NCBI GenBank assembly: GCA_965232405.1
Contig: OZ246966.1
Span: 1,922,001 to 1,986,000 of the forward strand
Length of the DNA: 64,000 bases
Direction of reading: 5' to 3'
Source of the DNA: RCIO01 sp965232405
GTDB lineage: Bacteria > Pseudomonadota > Alphaproteobacteria > Rhizobiales > Rhizobiaceae
In this document: positions 43,015 through 51,684 of the stretch, piece by piece
How positions within the stretch are numbered: the first letter of the stretch is position 1
Layout: each line of letters starts with the position of its first letter
Translations under genes and position numbers: made by a program
The notes under the pieces: generated by a model
Told to the model about the DNA's origin: nothing
Seen by the model: only the letters and a program-made list of their open reading frames with translations
The model's database searches: none

Positions 43015-43692
43015 ATGCTGAAATCTTCAAACGCCAGCAGCCATCGCCCACGCATATCCCGCCGTCTCGCGCTCGGCCTGATCGCCGGCGCCGGCGCGTT
43101 GCTCGCTTCGCCGCTGTCGCAAAGCATCAGTGCTGCGCAGGCGCAGGGCGCGGCAGCCCAGCGCATAGCCAACCATTTCTCGTCGGTCCGCACCATGACC
43201 GGCGAGTTCGTCCAGTTCGGGCCCAAGGGCGAACAGACCGGCGGCCAATTCTTTATCGAGCGCCCCGGCAAGCTGCGTTTCAACTATGAAGCGCCGTCCA
43301 AGTTTCGTGTCGTGTCGGACGGCAAGTCGGTGGTGCTCTTCAACGGCAGGCTCAACACAGCGGATCTCTATTCGCTTTCGTCGACGCCGCTGAAGATGCT
43401 GCTCGACGAGCAGATCGATCTCTCCGGTGAAAAGGTGAAAAGCATCCAGGAAGATCCCGATCTGACCACGATCAGGCTCGAGGACAAGTCGGTGTTCGGC
43501 GACGCCACGATCACCATGATGTTCGATCCGAAGAACTACGAGCTGCGCCAGTGGACGATCACAGATGCGCAGGGCAAAGACACAACGGTGATGATCTTCA
43601 ACGTCCAGCAGGGCGTGACCTTCGATCCGAGCGTGTTCAAGATCGACTACAACCGCGTCAACGAGATGAATCAGGTGAACCGCGGCGGTTGA
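43015..43692 (+). CDS. lolA: LolA-like outer-membrane lipoprotein carrier
   Basis: A 225-residue periplasmic carrier that takes lipoproteins from the inner to the outer membrane. The mature domain has RTMTGEFVQFGPKGEQTGGQ, PGKLRFNYEAPSKFRVVSDG and IFNVQQGVTFDPSVFK. Its leader carries SRRLALGLIAGAGALL, a twin-arginine-like motif at Arg16-Arg17, so Tat export is possible. The start is ATG 43015 (MLKSSNASSH), the only ATG just before the leader; CGGAAA precedes it. ftsK-lolA-xth order is conserved in rhizobia. Confidence 0.88.
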   Translation: MLKSSNASSHRPRISRRLALGLIAGAGALLASPLSQSISAAQAQGAAAQRIANHFSSVRTMTGEFVQFGPKGEQTGGQFFIERPGKLRFNYEAPSKFRVVSDGKSVVLFNGRLNTADLYSLSSTPLKMLLDEQIDLSGEKVKSIQEDPDLTTIRLEDKSVFGDATITMMFDPKNYELRQWTITDAQGKDTTVMIFNVQQGVTFDPSVFKIDYNRVNEMNQVNRGG

Positions 43693-43758
43693 GCCGACGC
43701 CTGTTCCTATGAAATTTGTGGACTGAAAGGCTGGCGCCGCACGCATCGGCGCCGAACC

Positions 43759-43788
43759 TTGCCAGCCTTGGCGTAGGCTGGCAATTTC
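43759..43788 (+). terminator. Palindrome after lolA, possible terminator
   Basis: TTGCCAGCC and GGCTGGCAA form a perfect 9-bp stem around an 8-base loop, followed by a weak TTT. It may end the ftsK-lolA transcript before xth. Confidence 0.5.
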
Positions 43789-43817
43789 CGGCCCTTGCCT
43801 GAATGCCGGAACCCTTC

Positions 43818-44624
43818 ATGCCGTTATCCATCGCTACCTGGAACATCAATTCGGTCCGCCTGCGCCTGCCGCTGATGGCCCGCTTTCTGGCCGAAAACCA
43901 GCCAGACGTTTTGTGCCTGCAGGAGACCAAATGCCCGGATGAGCTGTTTCCTGCGGCTGACATTCGCGCGCTGGGATATGAACACATCGCGTTCCACGGG
44001 CAGAAGGGCTATCACGGTGTTGCCACGCTCTCGAAGCGCCCGCTCGAAATCGTGGAGAAGCGCGAATTCTGCAGGATGGGTGACACACGGCATCTGTCCG
44101 TGAAGCTGGAGGCAGGCGGCAAACCGATCGTGCTGCACAATTTCTATGTGCCGGCCGGTGGCGACGAACCCGATCCCGACAGGAACCCGAAATTCCGTCA
44201 CAAGCTCGATTTCATCGCCGAGATGCGCGACATCCAGGCGGACACAAACGATGCCGCAGCCTCGGTTCTGGTCGGCGATCTCAACATCGCGCCGCTGGAG
44301 GCGGATGTCTGGTCGCACAAGCAACTTCTCAATGTGGTCAGTCACACCCCGGTCGAGACGGAGGGGCTGGAATCGATGCGGCAGGACGGTGGCTGGTCCG
44401 ACCTGATGAGGCTGCACACGCCGCCTCCCGAACGCATCTACACCTGGTGGAGTTATCGCGCGCGGGACTGGGAATTGTCCAATCGCGGCCGCCGGCTCGA
44501 CCATATCTGGTCGTCAGCCTCGCTGGCGCCGGTGCTCAAGGATATCTCGGTGCTGACGCGCGCGCGTGGCTGGGATCGGCCGTCGGACCACGTGCCGGTA
44601 ATCGCGCGTTTCGATCTGGACTGA
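43818..44624 (+). CDS. xth: Exodeoxyribonuclease III
   Basis: A 268-residue AP endonuclease/3'-5' exonuclease for base-excision repair. ATWNINSVRLRLP, CLQETK, GDLNIAP and the catalytic SDHVPV His motif are all present, along with the RRLDHIW block. ATG 43818 (MPLSIATWN) has GGAA upstream; the frame from 43803 adds only five residues. Confidence 0.94.
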   Translation: MPLSIATWNINSVRLRLPLMARFLAENQPDVLCLQETKCPDELFPAADIRALGYEHIAFHGQKGYHGVATLSKRPLEIVEKREFCRMGDTRHLSVKLEAGGKPIVLHNFYVPAGGDEPDPDRNPKFRHKLDFIAEMRDIQADTNDAAASVLVGDLNIAPLEADVWSHKQLLNVVSHTPVETEGLESMRQDGGWSDLMRLHTPPPERIYTWWSYRARDWELSNRGRRLDHIWSSASLAPVLKDISVLTRARGWDRPSDHVPVIARFDLD

Positions 44625-44654
44625 ATCTGTCTCGGTCGCTTCTTGCGGCGATAC

Positions 44655-45110
44655 CTAACCGCCGAATTTCCTGCCCAGTCGGCCGATATCGTCGAGCATC
44701 GCTTTCATGTTGGCAGAGATGCGGGCGTGAAGCGAGGCGGCGACGTCAGGATATTCCTCCAGGATGCGGCGAAACAGCGAGCGGTTGAGACGGATCACCT
44801 CGACATCGGTGGCCGCCGTCGCGGTGGTCATGCGCTCGCTGCCCGATATCAGCGCCAGCTCGCCCAGAATGGTGCCGGGGCCGGCTTCGCTGGACAGCGC
44901 TCGCTCGCCATTGCGCGATGTGGAAAGTTCAACAGTCCCGGACGATATGACATAGGCGCAATCGGCCGGTTCGCCCTGGCGATAGAGGTCGCGCCCGGCT
45001 CGCAGACGCATGGTCTCGGCGCCGAACGCCAGAAGGCGAAGCTGGTCGCGACTGAAATCCTGCAGCAATTTCACCTGCTCCAGAATCCGGATGTCGTCCT
45101 CAAGCGCCAT
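44655..45110 (-). CDS. Cyclic-nucleotide-binding domain protein
   Basis: A 151-residue protein formed by a single Crp/Fnr-type cNMP-binding domain, with no DNA-binding HTH. The phosphate cassette GTILGELALISGSERMTTATA (GE-L-x6-R-TA) is complete, so cAMP or cGMP binding is plausible. The C-terminus is a helix (LHARISANMKAMLDD). It lies downstream of and on the same strand as the CenR-like regulator, 69 bases apart, and is probably co-transcribed. Confidence 0.85.
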   Translation of the reverse strand: MALEDDIRILEQVKLLQDFSRDQLRLLAFGAETMRLRAGRDLYRQGEPADCAYVISSGTVELSTSRNGERALSSEAGPGTILGELALISGSERMTTATAATDVEVIRLNRSLFRRILEEYPDVAASLHARISANMKAMLDDIGRLGRKFGG

Positions 45111-45179
45111 TCATGTCCCCGGTCCCCCTCCGGAAGGCAGGCTATCCGCGCCGGAACATACAGTGCGGCGGAAGCCGGC

Positions 45180-45863
45180 TCACGGAACGAGCTTGTACCC
45201 GCCGCTTTCTGTCACAAGAATTTCGGCATTGGAAGGATCGCGCTCGATCTTCTGGCGCAGCCGGTAGACGTGGGTTTCCAGCGTGTGGGTGGTCACGCCG
45301 GAATTGTAACCCCACACCTCCTCCAGAAGAACGTCGCGGGTCACCACATTCTTGTCGGCGCGGTAGAGATATTTGATGATCGCGGCTTCCTTCTCGGTAA
45401 GCCTAACCTTGCCCCCGCGCTGGTCGATCAGCAGCTTCTGGCTCGGCTTGAACGTGTAGGGACCAACGGAGAACGTCGCATCCTCGCTCTGCTCGTGCTG
45501 GCGTAGCTGTGCGCGGATGCGCGCCAGAAGCACGGCGAAGCGGAACGGCTTGGTGACGTAGTCGTTGGCGCCGGCTTCGAGGCCGAGGATGGTGTCGGAA
45601 TCGGTATCGTGGCCGGTCAGCATGATGATCGGCGCCTTGAAGCCGCCCTTGCGCAGAACCTTCACGGCCTCGCGCCCGTCCATGTCTGGCAGGCCGACAT
45701 CCATGATGAGCAGATCGACGATGGAGCCACGCGCGGCGGAGATGCCCTTGGCAGCGCAGGATTCCTCCAGCACGTCGAACTCTTCGTAAAGCGAGAGCTG
45801 CTCAAGAAGCGTGCCGCGGAGTTCGTCGTCGTCGTCTACAATCAGGAGAGTTCTGGAAGTCAT
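45180..45863 (-). CDS. OmpR-family response regulator, CenR-like
   Basis: A 227-residue two-component regulator with receiver (phospho-acceptor Asp55 in IMDVGLPD, Lys in YVTKPF) and winged-helix DNA-binding domains. The GVTTHTLETHVYRLRQKIERDPSNAEILVTESGGY C-terminus (quoted in part) and the N-terminal LLIVDDDDELRGTLLEQLS resemble CenR, a regulator of the cell envelope in alphaproteobacteria, essential in several. The assignment is from memory of the family. Start ATG 45863; the longer frame to 46157 covers the divergent promoter region. No histidine kinase gene is adjacent. Confidence 0.82.
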   Translation of the reverse strand: MTSRTLLIVDDDDELRGTLLEQLSLYEEFDVLEESCAAKGISAARGSIVDLLIMDVGLPDMDGREAVKVLRKGGFKAPIIMLTGHDTDSDTILGLEAGANDYVTKPFRFAVLLARIRAQLRQHEQSEDATFSVGPYTFKPSQKLLIDQRGGKVRLTEKEAAIIKYLYRADKNVVTRDVLLEEVWGYNSGVTTHTLETHVYRLRQKIERDPSNAEILVTESGGYKLVP

Positions 45864-46032
45864 CGCCAATCCATTCAAACAAAACGGGTATTCCCGGTTG
45901 ACCGCCCCCCGTTTATGCGGAACCTCGCCAATGCGATAGGCGTTCACAGGCTTTTGTTCCGACGTGCGATCATACTCCAAAATCAGTGACCGCAAGGGAA
46001 ATTGCGGAACTATCCCCCGGCGAGGCCCGGTC

Positions 46033-46539
46033 TTGACGGTCAGGCCGCGTCCCGGCCACCCGACACAGGGGCTGCTGATCGCGGGCAACCGCATCATCCG
46101 CTGCGCGCTTGGCCGCTCCGGTATCGTGACTTTGAAGCGAGAAGGTGACGGCGGCACGCCGCTGTCGGCGATGCGTGTGCTTGCCGGTTACTACCGCAAG
46201 GGCCGCGCATCGCTGAACACCCGTCTGCCGATGAAGCCCATTCGCCCGGATCTCGGCTGGTGCGACAGATCAGGCGACCGCAATTACAACCGTCCAGTAC
46301 GTCTGCCATATGGCGAAAGCCATGAGGGCATGCTGCGGCCCGACCATCTCTATGACGTTGTGCTGGTACTCGACTGGAATATCAGGCCACGCTCGCGCAA
46401 TCTCGGAAGCGCCATTTTCCTGCATCTCGCGCGACCCGGTTACACGCCAACGGAAGGCTGCATTGCGGTGTCCGCGCGGGATATGTCGTGGCTGCTGGCG
46501 CGGCTGGGAAAAGGGTGTGTCGTGCGAGTGGTGAGGTGA
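46033..46539 (+). CDS. YkuD-type L,D-transpeptidase
   Basis: A 168-residue protein of the short YkuD branch (COG3786). The catalytic block is IFLHLARPGYTPTEGCIAVS, with His and the nucleophile Cys in EGC. It cross-links or edits peptidoglycan peptides. There is no signal peptide visible, unusual for a periplasmic enzyme but typical of this branch. The TTG start at 46033 follows GAGG by 7 bases and gives the normal N-terminus LTVRPRPGHPTQG. It is divergent from the CenR-like gene, sharing its 170-base promoter region. Confidence 0.8.
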   Translation: MTVRPRPGHPTQGLLIAGNRIIRCALGRSGIVTLKREGDGGTPLSAMRVLAGYYRKGRASLNTRLPMKPIRPDLGWCDRSGDRNYNRPVRLPYGESHEGMLRPDHLYDVVLVLDWNIRPRSRNLGSAIFLHLARPGYTPTEGCIAVSARDMSWLLARLGKGCVVRVVR

Positions 46540-46568
46540 AGCAGCGGAGCCGACCGGTCTGTCGCCCG

Positions 46569-47900
46569 CTAGATCTCCTCCAGAGCCAAGGGCCCGTCAG
46601 TCACAAACCGAAAGCGGCCGCGACCGCATTTGTCGATGGCAATTCCGGCTTTTCTTTCGCACAGGCGGCGCTGCAACAGGATGAGGCGGGCTTCCAGGTT
46701 TTCTGCGAACTCCGGTAGCCGAAGCGCCGGGTCAAGGCGCAACTCCCTGTTCGTGAACTCGACACGGCCATTGATCGAGTGCTCCTGGGCCAACTTCCAC
46801 AAAATGGCCCCGGCCACCCCTTTGATCATGTAGTCATTGTCGACAAAGATCGTGTTGTCCGCGCGGTAATGGCGGATTCTGATCTCCCGACTTCCAGCCA
46901 CGGCCGGAACATCGGCATCCGGAGCCTCGTCCGGCGTTTCATCCAGTTGCAGAAGGCAGATCAGCGCAGATAACTGGCACGCAATCAATGACAGTGCGTC
47001 CTCGTAGTCATAGCCGAACTGGTTCGGTTCCGGGCTTTCGGCGAAAAGGACGCCGATGGACTTGCCGTCCTGCAGAATGGGGATGGCAATCTGGCTCTGC
47101 GGCGCGTCCAGCCCCGGATAGGGTATGGCGATCATGTTCCCCCAATCCAAACCTGCCTCGCGCGCGCTATCGCGGATAGCTGCGCCGTAGGAATATTCGG
47201 TGGACATGTGGCCGATTCTGATCGGAACACGCTGAGCAGCCGCAACGCCGATCACGCCTTCGCCAAGGCCGACCTCTGCGCCAACACCGGAAGCAGGGTA
47301 GCCGCGCGAAGCAACCGTGTAGAGTTTGTCGGTGGTCCGATCGAGCATCATTACCATCGCGTGCTCGATGCCGAAATGCTGCTGCAGGCCGGCCAGCGCG
47401 GCGTCGAACAGCTCTCCCAATTCTCGGCAGAGGGCGATCTGCTCTGAAATGCGTCGTGCCGCAAACAGCAGGTTGCGTTCGAGCGGCTGGACAATCGTCT
47501 GGCTGTGAACGGGCTCGATTGCGGTCACCCTGAACACATCCGATCCAAGCAGGCGGAACACGCCCTGCATGCCGGCATGGGATGCGATGCCCGCCAGCTT
47601 GGCGCGCATGACCTCAAACAGCGGTCCGCTGGTCTGTGTCTCCAGATAGTCGAGCGTCAGCCGGAATTGCGCGTTTGTATCCGGGTCAACGACTGCCAAG
47701 CTGGCATGTTTTGTCGCCAGGAGATTGCGGCGCGTCTTGTTGAAGAACTGGTAGGACAGCGCGACGTGTTCGGGGTCGACATACTGAACGTGCGAAATCA
47801 TGGACACGTTGGGTATGCCCTCGGCGTCGGCGGTAGCGAGCACCGAGGGGATGATGCCTTCGAGGCAATTTCTGATCGACGAGAGCCTCGGCGTCGTCAT
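46569..47900 (-). CDS. Split-barrel/GAF multidomain protein
   Basis: A 443-residue protein of three parts. Residues 10-145 are a pyridoxamine-phosphate-oxidase-like split barrel (PSVLATADAEGIPNVSMIS, RRNLLATKHASLAVV). Residues 170-325 are a GAF sensor domain (IEHAMVMMLDRTTDKLYTVASRGYP, GEGVIGVAAAQRVP, IAIPILQDGKSIGVLFAES). Residues 340-443 resemble a winged-helix domain. Flavin or redox sensing with an output module is inferred. It overlaps the upstream gene by 4 bases (ATGA) and is followed convergently by the L,D-transpeptidase. Confidence 0.72.
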   Translation of the reverse strand: MTTPRLSSIRNCLEGIIPSVLATADAEGIPNVSMISHVQYVDPEHVALSYQFFNKTRRNLLATKHASLAVVDPDTNAQFRLTLDYLETQTSGPLFEVMRAKLAGIASHAGMQGVFRLLGSDVFRVTAIEPVHSQTIVQPLERNLLFAARRISEQIALCRELGELFDAALAGLQQHFGIEHAMVMMLDRTTDKLYTVASRGYPASGVGAEVGLGEGVIGVAAAQRVPIRIGHMSTEYSYGAAIRDSAREAGLDWGNMIAIPYPGLDAPQSQIAIPILQDGKSIGVLFAESPEPNQFGYDYEDALSLIACQLSALICLLQLDETPDEAPDADVPAVAGSREIRIRHYRADNTIFVDNDYMIKGVAGAILWKLAQEHSINGRVEFTNRELRLDPALRLPEFAENLEARLILLQRRLCERKAGIAIDKCGRGRFRFVTDGPLALEEI

Positions 47901-48448
47901 GGTTTGAGCTCGGCACCGGCGCCTGGCCCCGGGGTTTGCACAAAGGCGGCCTCGAGGACGAATTCTATCGCCACGAGATCGCTCTCATTGACATGGCAGT
48001 AGGCCTCCGCGAACGCCCGCGTGTTACCAATGACAATCAGTTCGTGACTTAGGCCGGCCATCTGCCGGGCCGCCTCCGCTCCGTCGCCGGGTGCAGGTGA
48101 TACGATTGCCGCGCCGCTCCCTTTCACCTGAATCGAGCGATGCGTAAACGGCTGGCTGAATGTCGCCGAGACACGGCCGCCCCGTTCAGCGGCCGAGAGC
48201 ACACATTCATTGCCGGATCTGTGCAACAGGAGCCGGATTCTGTCGCCGGGAAGCACCCGGCACCCGCTCCCCACGCCGGCAACCGGCGGCTCGCCCGGGC
48301 CTCCTGCGGCGACAATCACACTTACGCCGCTCTGACAGAATGCTTCGAGGTCCGGGGTCAGGATGGCAGCGGTGAAGCCATTGGCCGCATATTGGCGTCG
48401 CGCCGCCAGATCGATGTCCGGTGAATGAGGCAGAGATGCGCGCGCCAT
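47897..48448 (-). CDS. Split-barrel flavin-binding-like protein
   Basis: A 183-residue protein resembling the pyridoxamine-5'-phosphate oxidase-like superfamily: VSVIVAAGGPGEPPVAGVGSG and the C-terminal SDLVAIEFVLEAAFVQTPGPG. The function is not established. It is the first of the pair with the split-barrel/GAF gene, with an ATGA overlap, and diverges from the BBE oxidase gene across 297 bases. The first 15 residues (MARASLPHSPDID) fit a normal start; no strong ribosome-binding site was identified. Confidence 0.5.
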   Translation of the reverse strand: MARASLPHSPDIDLAARRQYAANGFTAAILTPDLEAFCQSGVSVIVAAGGPGEPPVAGVGSGCRVLPGDRIRLLLHRSGNECVLSAAERGGRVSATFSQPFTHRSIQVKGSGAAIVSPAPGDGAEAARQMAGLSHELIVIGNTRAFAEAYCHVNESDLVAIEFVLEAAFVQTPGPGAGAELKP

Positions 48449-48745
48449 GACGGTTGTTTGGCCGTTGATGAAACCGGTCGGAGGCTTCGGCAGAACGCTT
48501 GAGCGACCTAGCGTGAACTTAGCATTCTTTTACGGTTTTCAGCAGGATTTTTTAGCGGGCGCTCTCCAATGCGCGGGGATATTTCACCGCGCCATGCCCG
48601 CCGGCACGGCCGTGGCGGCGGCAACAACGACACGTAATCGAAGAACCAAACCCGGGAACGTGAAGAACGCTCGCTGCGGCGCGCGGTTTCGCACCGCATG
48701 CGTCTGCAGGCAGCGCCTATCGGCCCGGGATCAAGGAGATCGGAA
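48449..48745. other. Intergenic region between split-barrel operon and BBE oxidase
   Basis: 297 bases with no recognised gene. It must hold divergent promoters for the two flanking units; I saw no strong -35/-10 pair, only weak TTGAGC/TAGCAT-like elements near 48498-48525 with 15 bases between. A GCGCGGGGATATTTCACCGCGCC stretch (near 48570) is partly palindromic. Nothing further supported. Confidence 0.5.
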
Positions 48746-50155
48746 ATGAATATCATGCTTCGCCCGGCGCAACCGAACAATGCCGATCATGACTACCCGC
48801 TCCATACCCTCTACGCGAAGGTGAAAGGGCGGATAGTCCGGCAGGACGACACCGACTACGATGGTACGCGGGCGCTTGCCCTCAGCAACTGGGACTACAG
48901 GCCGGCATTGATCGTGCGCGTGGCAGACGCCGGTGACGTCGCTGCCGCTATCGAATATGCGCGCGCCTGCGACCTGGAACTTGCCATCCGCAGCGGCGGT
49001 CACTCGGTATGCGGACATGGCAGCACCGCCGGCGGTATCGTTGTCGATACCCGCGACCTCAATACTCTAGAGATCGCCGACGACAGATCATCGCTCTGGG
49101 CAGGTGCCGGTCTGACCGCCGGCCAGGTTACGACGGCCATTGAGAAGCAGCAGCTGATCATTGGTTTCGGTGATGCCGCCACGGTGGGTATCAGCGGCAT
49201 CACGCTGGGCGGCGGTGTGGGATATCTGGTTCGCAAGCATGGACTCACCATCGACTCTCTTCTCGCCGTCGAGCTTGTGACGGCAGACGGGGAAATCCTG
49301 GTTGCCGATGAGAACAACCATCCCGACCTGTTCTGGGCATTGCGCGGCGGCGGCGGCAATTTTGGTGTCGCCACGAGGTTCAAATACCGGCTTCATTCGC
49401 TTCCAGAGTTCATTGGCGGGCCGCTCATACTCCCTGCTACACCGGAGGTCCTCTGCGGTTTCGTGGAAGCGGCAAGAGCGGCGCCGGATGAGCTTTCGAC
49501 GATCCTGCAGGCGATGCCCGCGCCGCCGCTGCCGTTCCTGCCGCCGCATGTCGTCGGTCAGAACGTGATCATGGGGATGATGGCCTATGCCGGACCGCTA
49601 GAGGAGGCACAGAAGGTGCTGGCACCATTCCGTGCCCTTGCTGAGCCGTTGGCCGATCTTGTCGGACCTATGCCGCTTAGCGGATTGTATCTGCCCGAAG
49701 AGGAGGGTCCGGCGCCGACAGTCACGGTGCGCACGCTGTTCATGGATCGGCTGGACCTGCAACAGGGAGCTCAGTTGCTCGATCTGCTTGCTGAGGGCGA
49801 AGCGCCCATGCGCATGGTGCAAATCAGGATACTTGGCGGTGCGGCGGCCCGGGTGCCGGTCGGGGACACGGCCTACGCGCACCGCGACAGGGAGATCATG
49901 ACGACGTTCCTGGCCATGTGTGAACCGGCTACGCTGGCGCGCAACGAGGCGTGGGGTGATCGCTGCCAGAAGGCGGCGGACCAGGGTGTCGGAGGTGTCT
50001 ATGTAAACTTCCTCACGGACGACCTGGAGCAACGTATCCGGGATGCTTACCCCGGTGAAACCTGGAAGCGCCTGCGGCAGGTGAAGAGGCGGTACGACCC
50101 AGCAAACGTGTTCCGGCTCAACCACAATGTGCCGCCGGCTGAATTGGACGCATGA
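48746..50155 (+). CDS. BBE-type FAD-linked oxidase
   Basis: A 469-residue berberine-bridge-like flavoprotein. The FAD-binding PCMH domain (about 45-210) has the GGHS motif in AIRSGGHSVCGHGS, whose His is the usual 8-alpha covalent FAD ligand, and GISGITLGGGVGYLVRKHG. The second (6-S-cysteinyl) ligand Cys is not seen (the region reads GFGDAATVGIS), so single attachment is likely. The C-terminal BBE motif is YDPANVFRLNHN. It probably oxidises a sugar or alcohol substrate. ATG 48746 has GGAGATCGGAA upstream. Confidence 0.85.
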   Translation: MNIMLRPAQPNNADHDYPLHTLYAKVKGRIVRQDDTDYDGTRALALSNWDYRPALIVRVADAGDVAAAIEYARACDLELAIRSGGHSVCGHGSTAGGIVVDTRDLNTLEIADDRSSLWAGAGLTAGQVTTAIEKQQLIIGFGDAATVGISGITLGGGVGYLVRKHGLTIDSLLAVELVTADGEILVADENNHPDLFWALRGGGGNFGVATRFKYRLHSLPEFIGGPLILPATPEVLCGFVEAARAAPDELSTILQAMPAPPLPFLPPHVVGQNVIMGMMAYAGPLEEAQKVLAPFRALAEPLADLVGPMPLSGLYLPEEEGPAPTVTVRTLFMDRLDLQQGAQLLDLLAEGEAPMRMVQIRILGGAAARVPVGDTAYAHRDREIMTTFLAMCEPATLARNEAWGDRCQKAADQGVGGVYVNFLTDDLEQRIRDAYPGETWKRLRQVKRRYDPANVFRLNHNVPPAELDA

Positions 50156-50184
50156 CAACAGGCATCTTGGCCGGATGGTCCTTA

Positions 50185-50207
50185 CCGAGCGGGTGAACCC
50201 CGCTCGG
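50185..50207. terminator. Strong hairpin after the BBE oxidase
   Basis: CCGAGCGGG and CCCGCTCGG form a 9-bp perfect stem around TGAAC, 30 bases after the BBE stop and about 97 bases before the convergent membrane-protein stop. There is no T run, so it may be a processing or bidirectional barrier rather than a classic terminator. Confidence 0.4.
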
Positions 50208-50303
50208 GCTGCTGATGTCTCGGGATCCGGCTAAACTACAATCCAGGCCTGCGTGGCTGCCTTGCTAGGCATACACGCTCAGCCACAATCAGACCTCAGA
50301 CGA

Positions 50304-51086
50304 TCACACGCCCCTCGCGGTGCGCACCCACTGCACGATATCGGGCAGGTTTTCGGGGGTTGGAAGTCCGCACTGGTTGAGCTCGGTGGCGAGTTCCAGC
50401 GTGATGCCGGTCTTACCCTGCGCGAATGCGTCGGCGATGGTGCCGCTGGAGATCTGGGTCGTGACGTTCCGGAGATCGGACACGTCCTCGCACAAATGGA
50501 CAACGCCGCCGCCGGCGCTCCACCAGACATGATCCTCGCCGACAAGCTGGGTCACAACCTGCGATTCAACGGCGGCCTGTTCCTGCGACAGCGGTTTGAA
50601 ATCGATACCGAGCGCGACAGCCGCGAGCGCAACGACAATGCCGGCGGCGCCAGCGATACCCTTCTGCTGCTGGTTCATGTCCTTGTTGGTGAAGATCATG
50701 ATGATCAGCGGCAAGAAGGCGAGAAGGGCGATGAAGGCTCCGAGCTGGTTCTGAATGAAGAACTTCACCGGCTCCTTCCGCGATGCCGGATCGTGCCTGT
50801 TGGCGCTTTTCCAGAGCTGCGACCCGATGATGGCCAGCGCGCCTATGACGGCGATGAACCCAAGCAGCGTCCACCACCGCCACTGCGGGAAGCCCTGGTT
50901 TTCCACCAGCTCGTCGAAAGGTGGCCGAAGCAGCCAGAGGATGGCGACCAGTTCGAGTACGATCGCAACCGCCCAAAGCACGATGGCGATAACCCGCAGA
51001 CGCGACGCCTTGGCCTTCGCTCCCGGAGCGGGCGTGAATGTTGGCGTATCGTTCGGCTCGGTGGCCTTCTTGGCATTTGCGGCCAT
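50304..51086 (-). CDS. Four-helix membrane protein of unknown function
   Basis: A 260-residue protein with four membrane helices: about 30-53 (VIAIVLWAVAIVLELVAILWLL), 70-92, 108-132 and 143-163, then a soluble C-terminal 90 residues with two cysteines (HLCEDVSD and LNQCGLP). The N-terminus is basic and Ala/Pro-rich. I recognise no family. ATG 51086 has GAGGGA upstream; the ORF extends 15 codons further without support. Its neighbours on the same strand are the DUF1761 gene and the tsaD operon, with a 136-base gap. Confidence 0.7.
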   Translation of the reverse strand: MAANAKKATEPNDTPTFTPAPGAKAKASRLRVIAIVLWAVAIVLELVAILWLLRPPFDELVENQGFPQWRWWTLLGFIAVIGALAIIGSQLWKSANRHDPASRKEPVKFFIQNQLGAFIALLAFLPLIIMIFTNKDMNQQQKGIAGAAGIVVALAAVALGIDFKPLSQEQAAVESQVVTQLVGEDHVWWSAGGGVVHLCEDVSDLRNVTTQISSGTIADAFAQGKTGITLELATELNQCGLPTPENLPDIVQWVRTARGV

Positions 51087-51222
51087 GGATCCCTCACTTG
51101 TTCCCCGATGTATTTGCCCGCGTCCCGACACTCCCGGACGCCGCAGCCGTTTCTACAACATAAAACGCAGCGAAGCGACTGACGGTTGGTCGCGACGATT
51201 ATCGGCCAACGCGCGAAAAACC

Positions 51223-51630
51223 TCACACGCCCCACCAGCCGATGACCGCGCCCATGATGAGCGCGACGCCGAGCCAGTGCGTGCCGTCGATCAGCGAAAG
51301 GTCCCAGCCGAAGCCCTGATAGCGATGGTTGATGACCATTGTGGTGGCCATGAAGCCAAGCCAGACGAAGAAGCCCGACAGGATGCCGTTCCACAGGGTC
51401 ACCTGGCCGGTGCCGAGATGGCCGATCAGTCCAGCCATCACCCAGGCCATGACGAGCTGGCAGATGAAGGTGGTGATGAACAGCGAGGCCGACATCGACG
51501 CCTCTTCGGGCTTGATGCGGGCGGCCTTCATCCATTGCTTGCCGAGCGTGCCATACCACGCCCCGCCAAATACGAAGGCGATGACCGCGGCCACCACAAC
51601 TGCCAGATAGTTTATGCCACCGAAATCCAT
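51223..51630 (-). CDS. DUF1761 membrane protein
   Basis: A 135-residue protein with four hydrophobic helices and the DUF1761 pattern INYLAVVVAAVIAFVFGGAWYGTLGKQWM at the start. GFFVWLGFMATTMVINHRYQG and LSLIDGTHWLGVALIMGAVIGWW follow. Function unknown. It overlaps nothing and lies 54 bases from the methyltransferase on the same strand. Confidence 0.82.
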   Translation of the reverse strand: MDFGGINYLAVVVAAVIAFVFGGAWYGTLGKQWMKAARIKPEEASMSASLFITTFICQLVMAWVMAGLIGHLGTGQVTLWNGILSGFFVWLGFMATTMVINHRYQGFGWDLSLIDGTHWLGVALIMGAVIGWWGV

Positions 51631-51684
51631 GACGACCTCCCCGATCCTGGAATGAGCGGATTGAACGCCGGTCGCGTTGGATCG

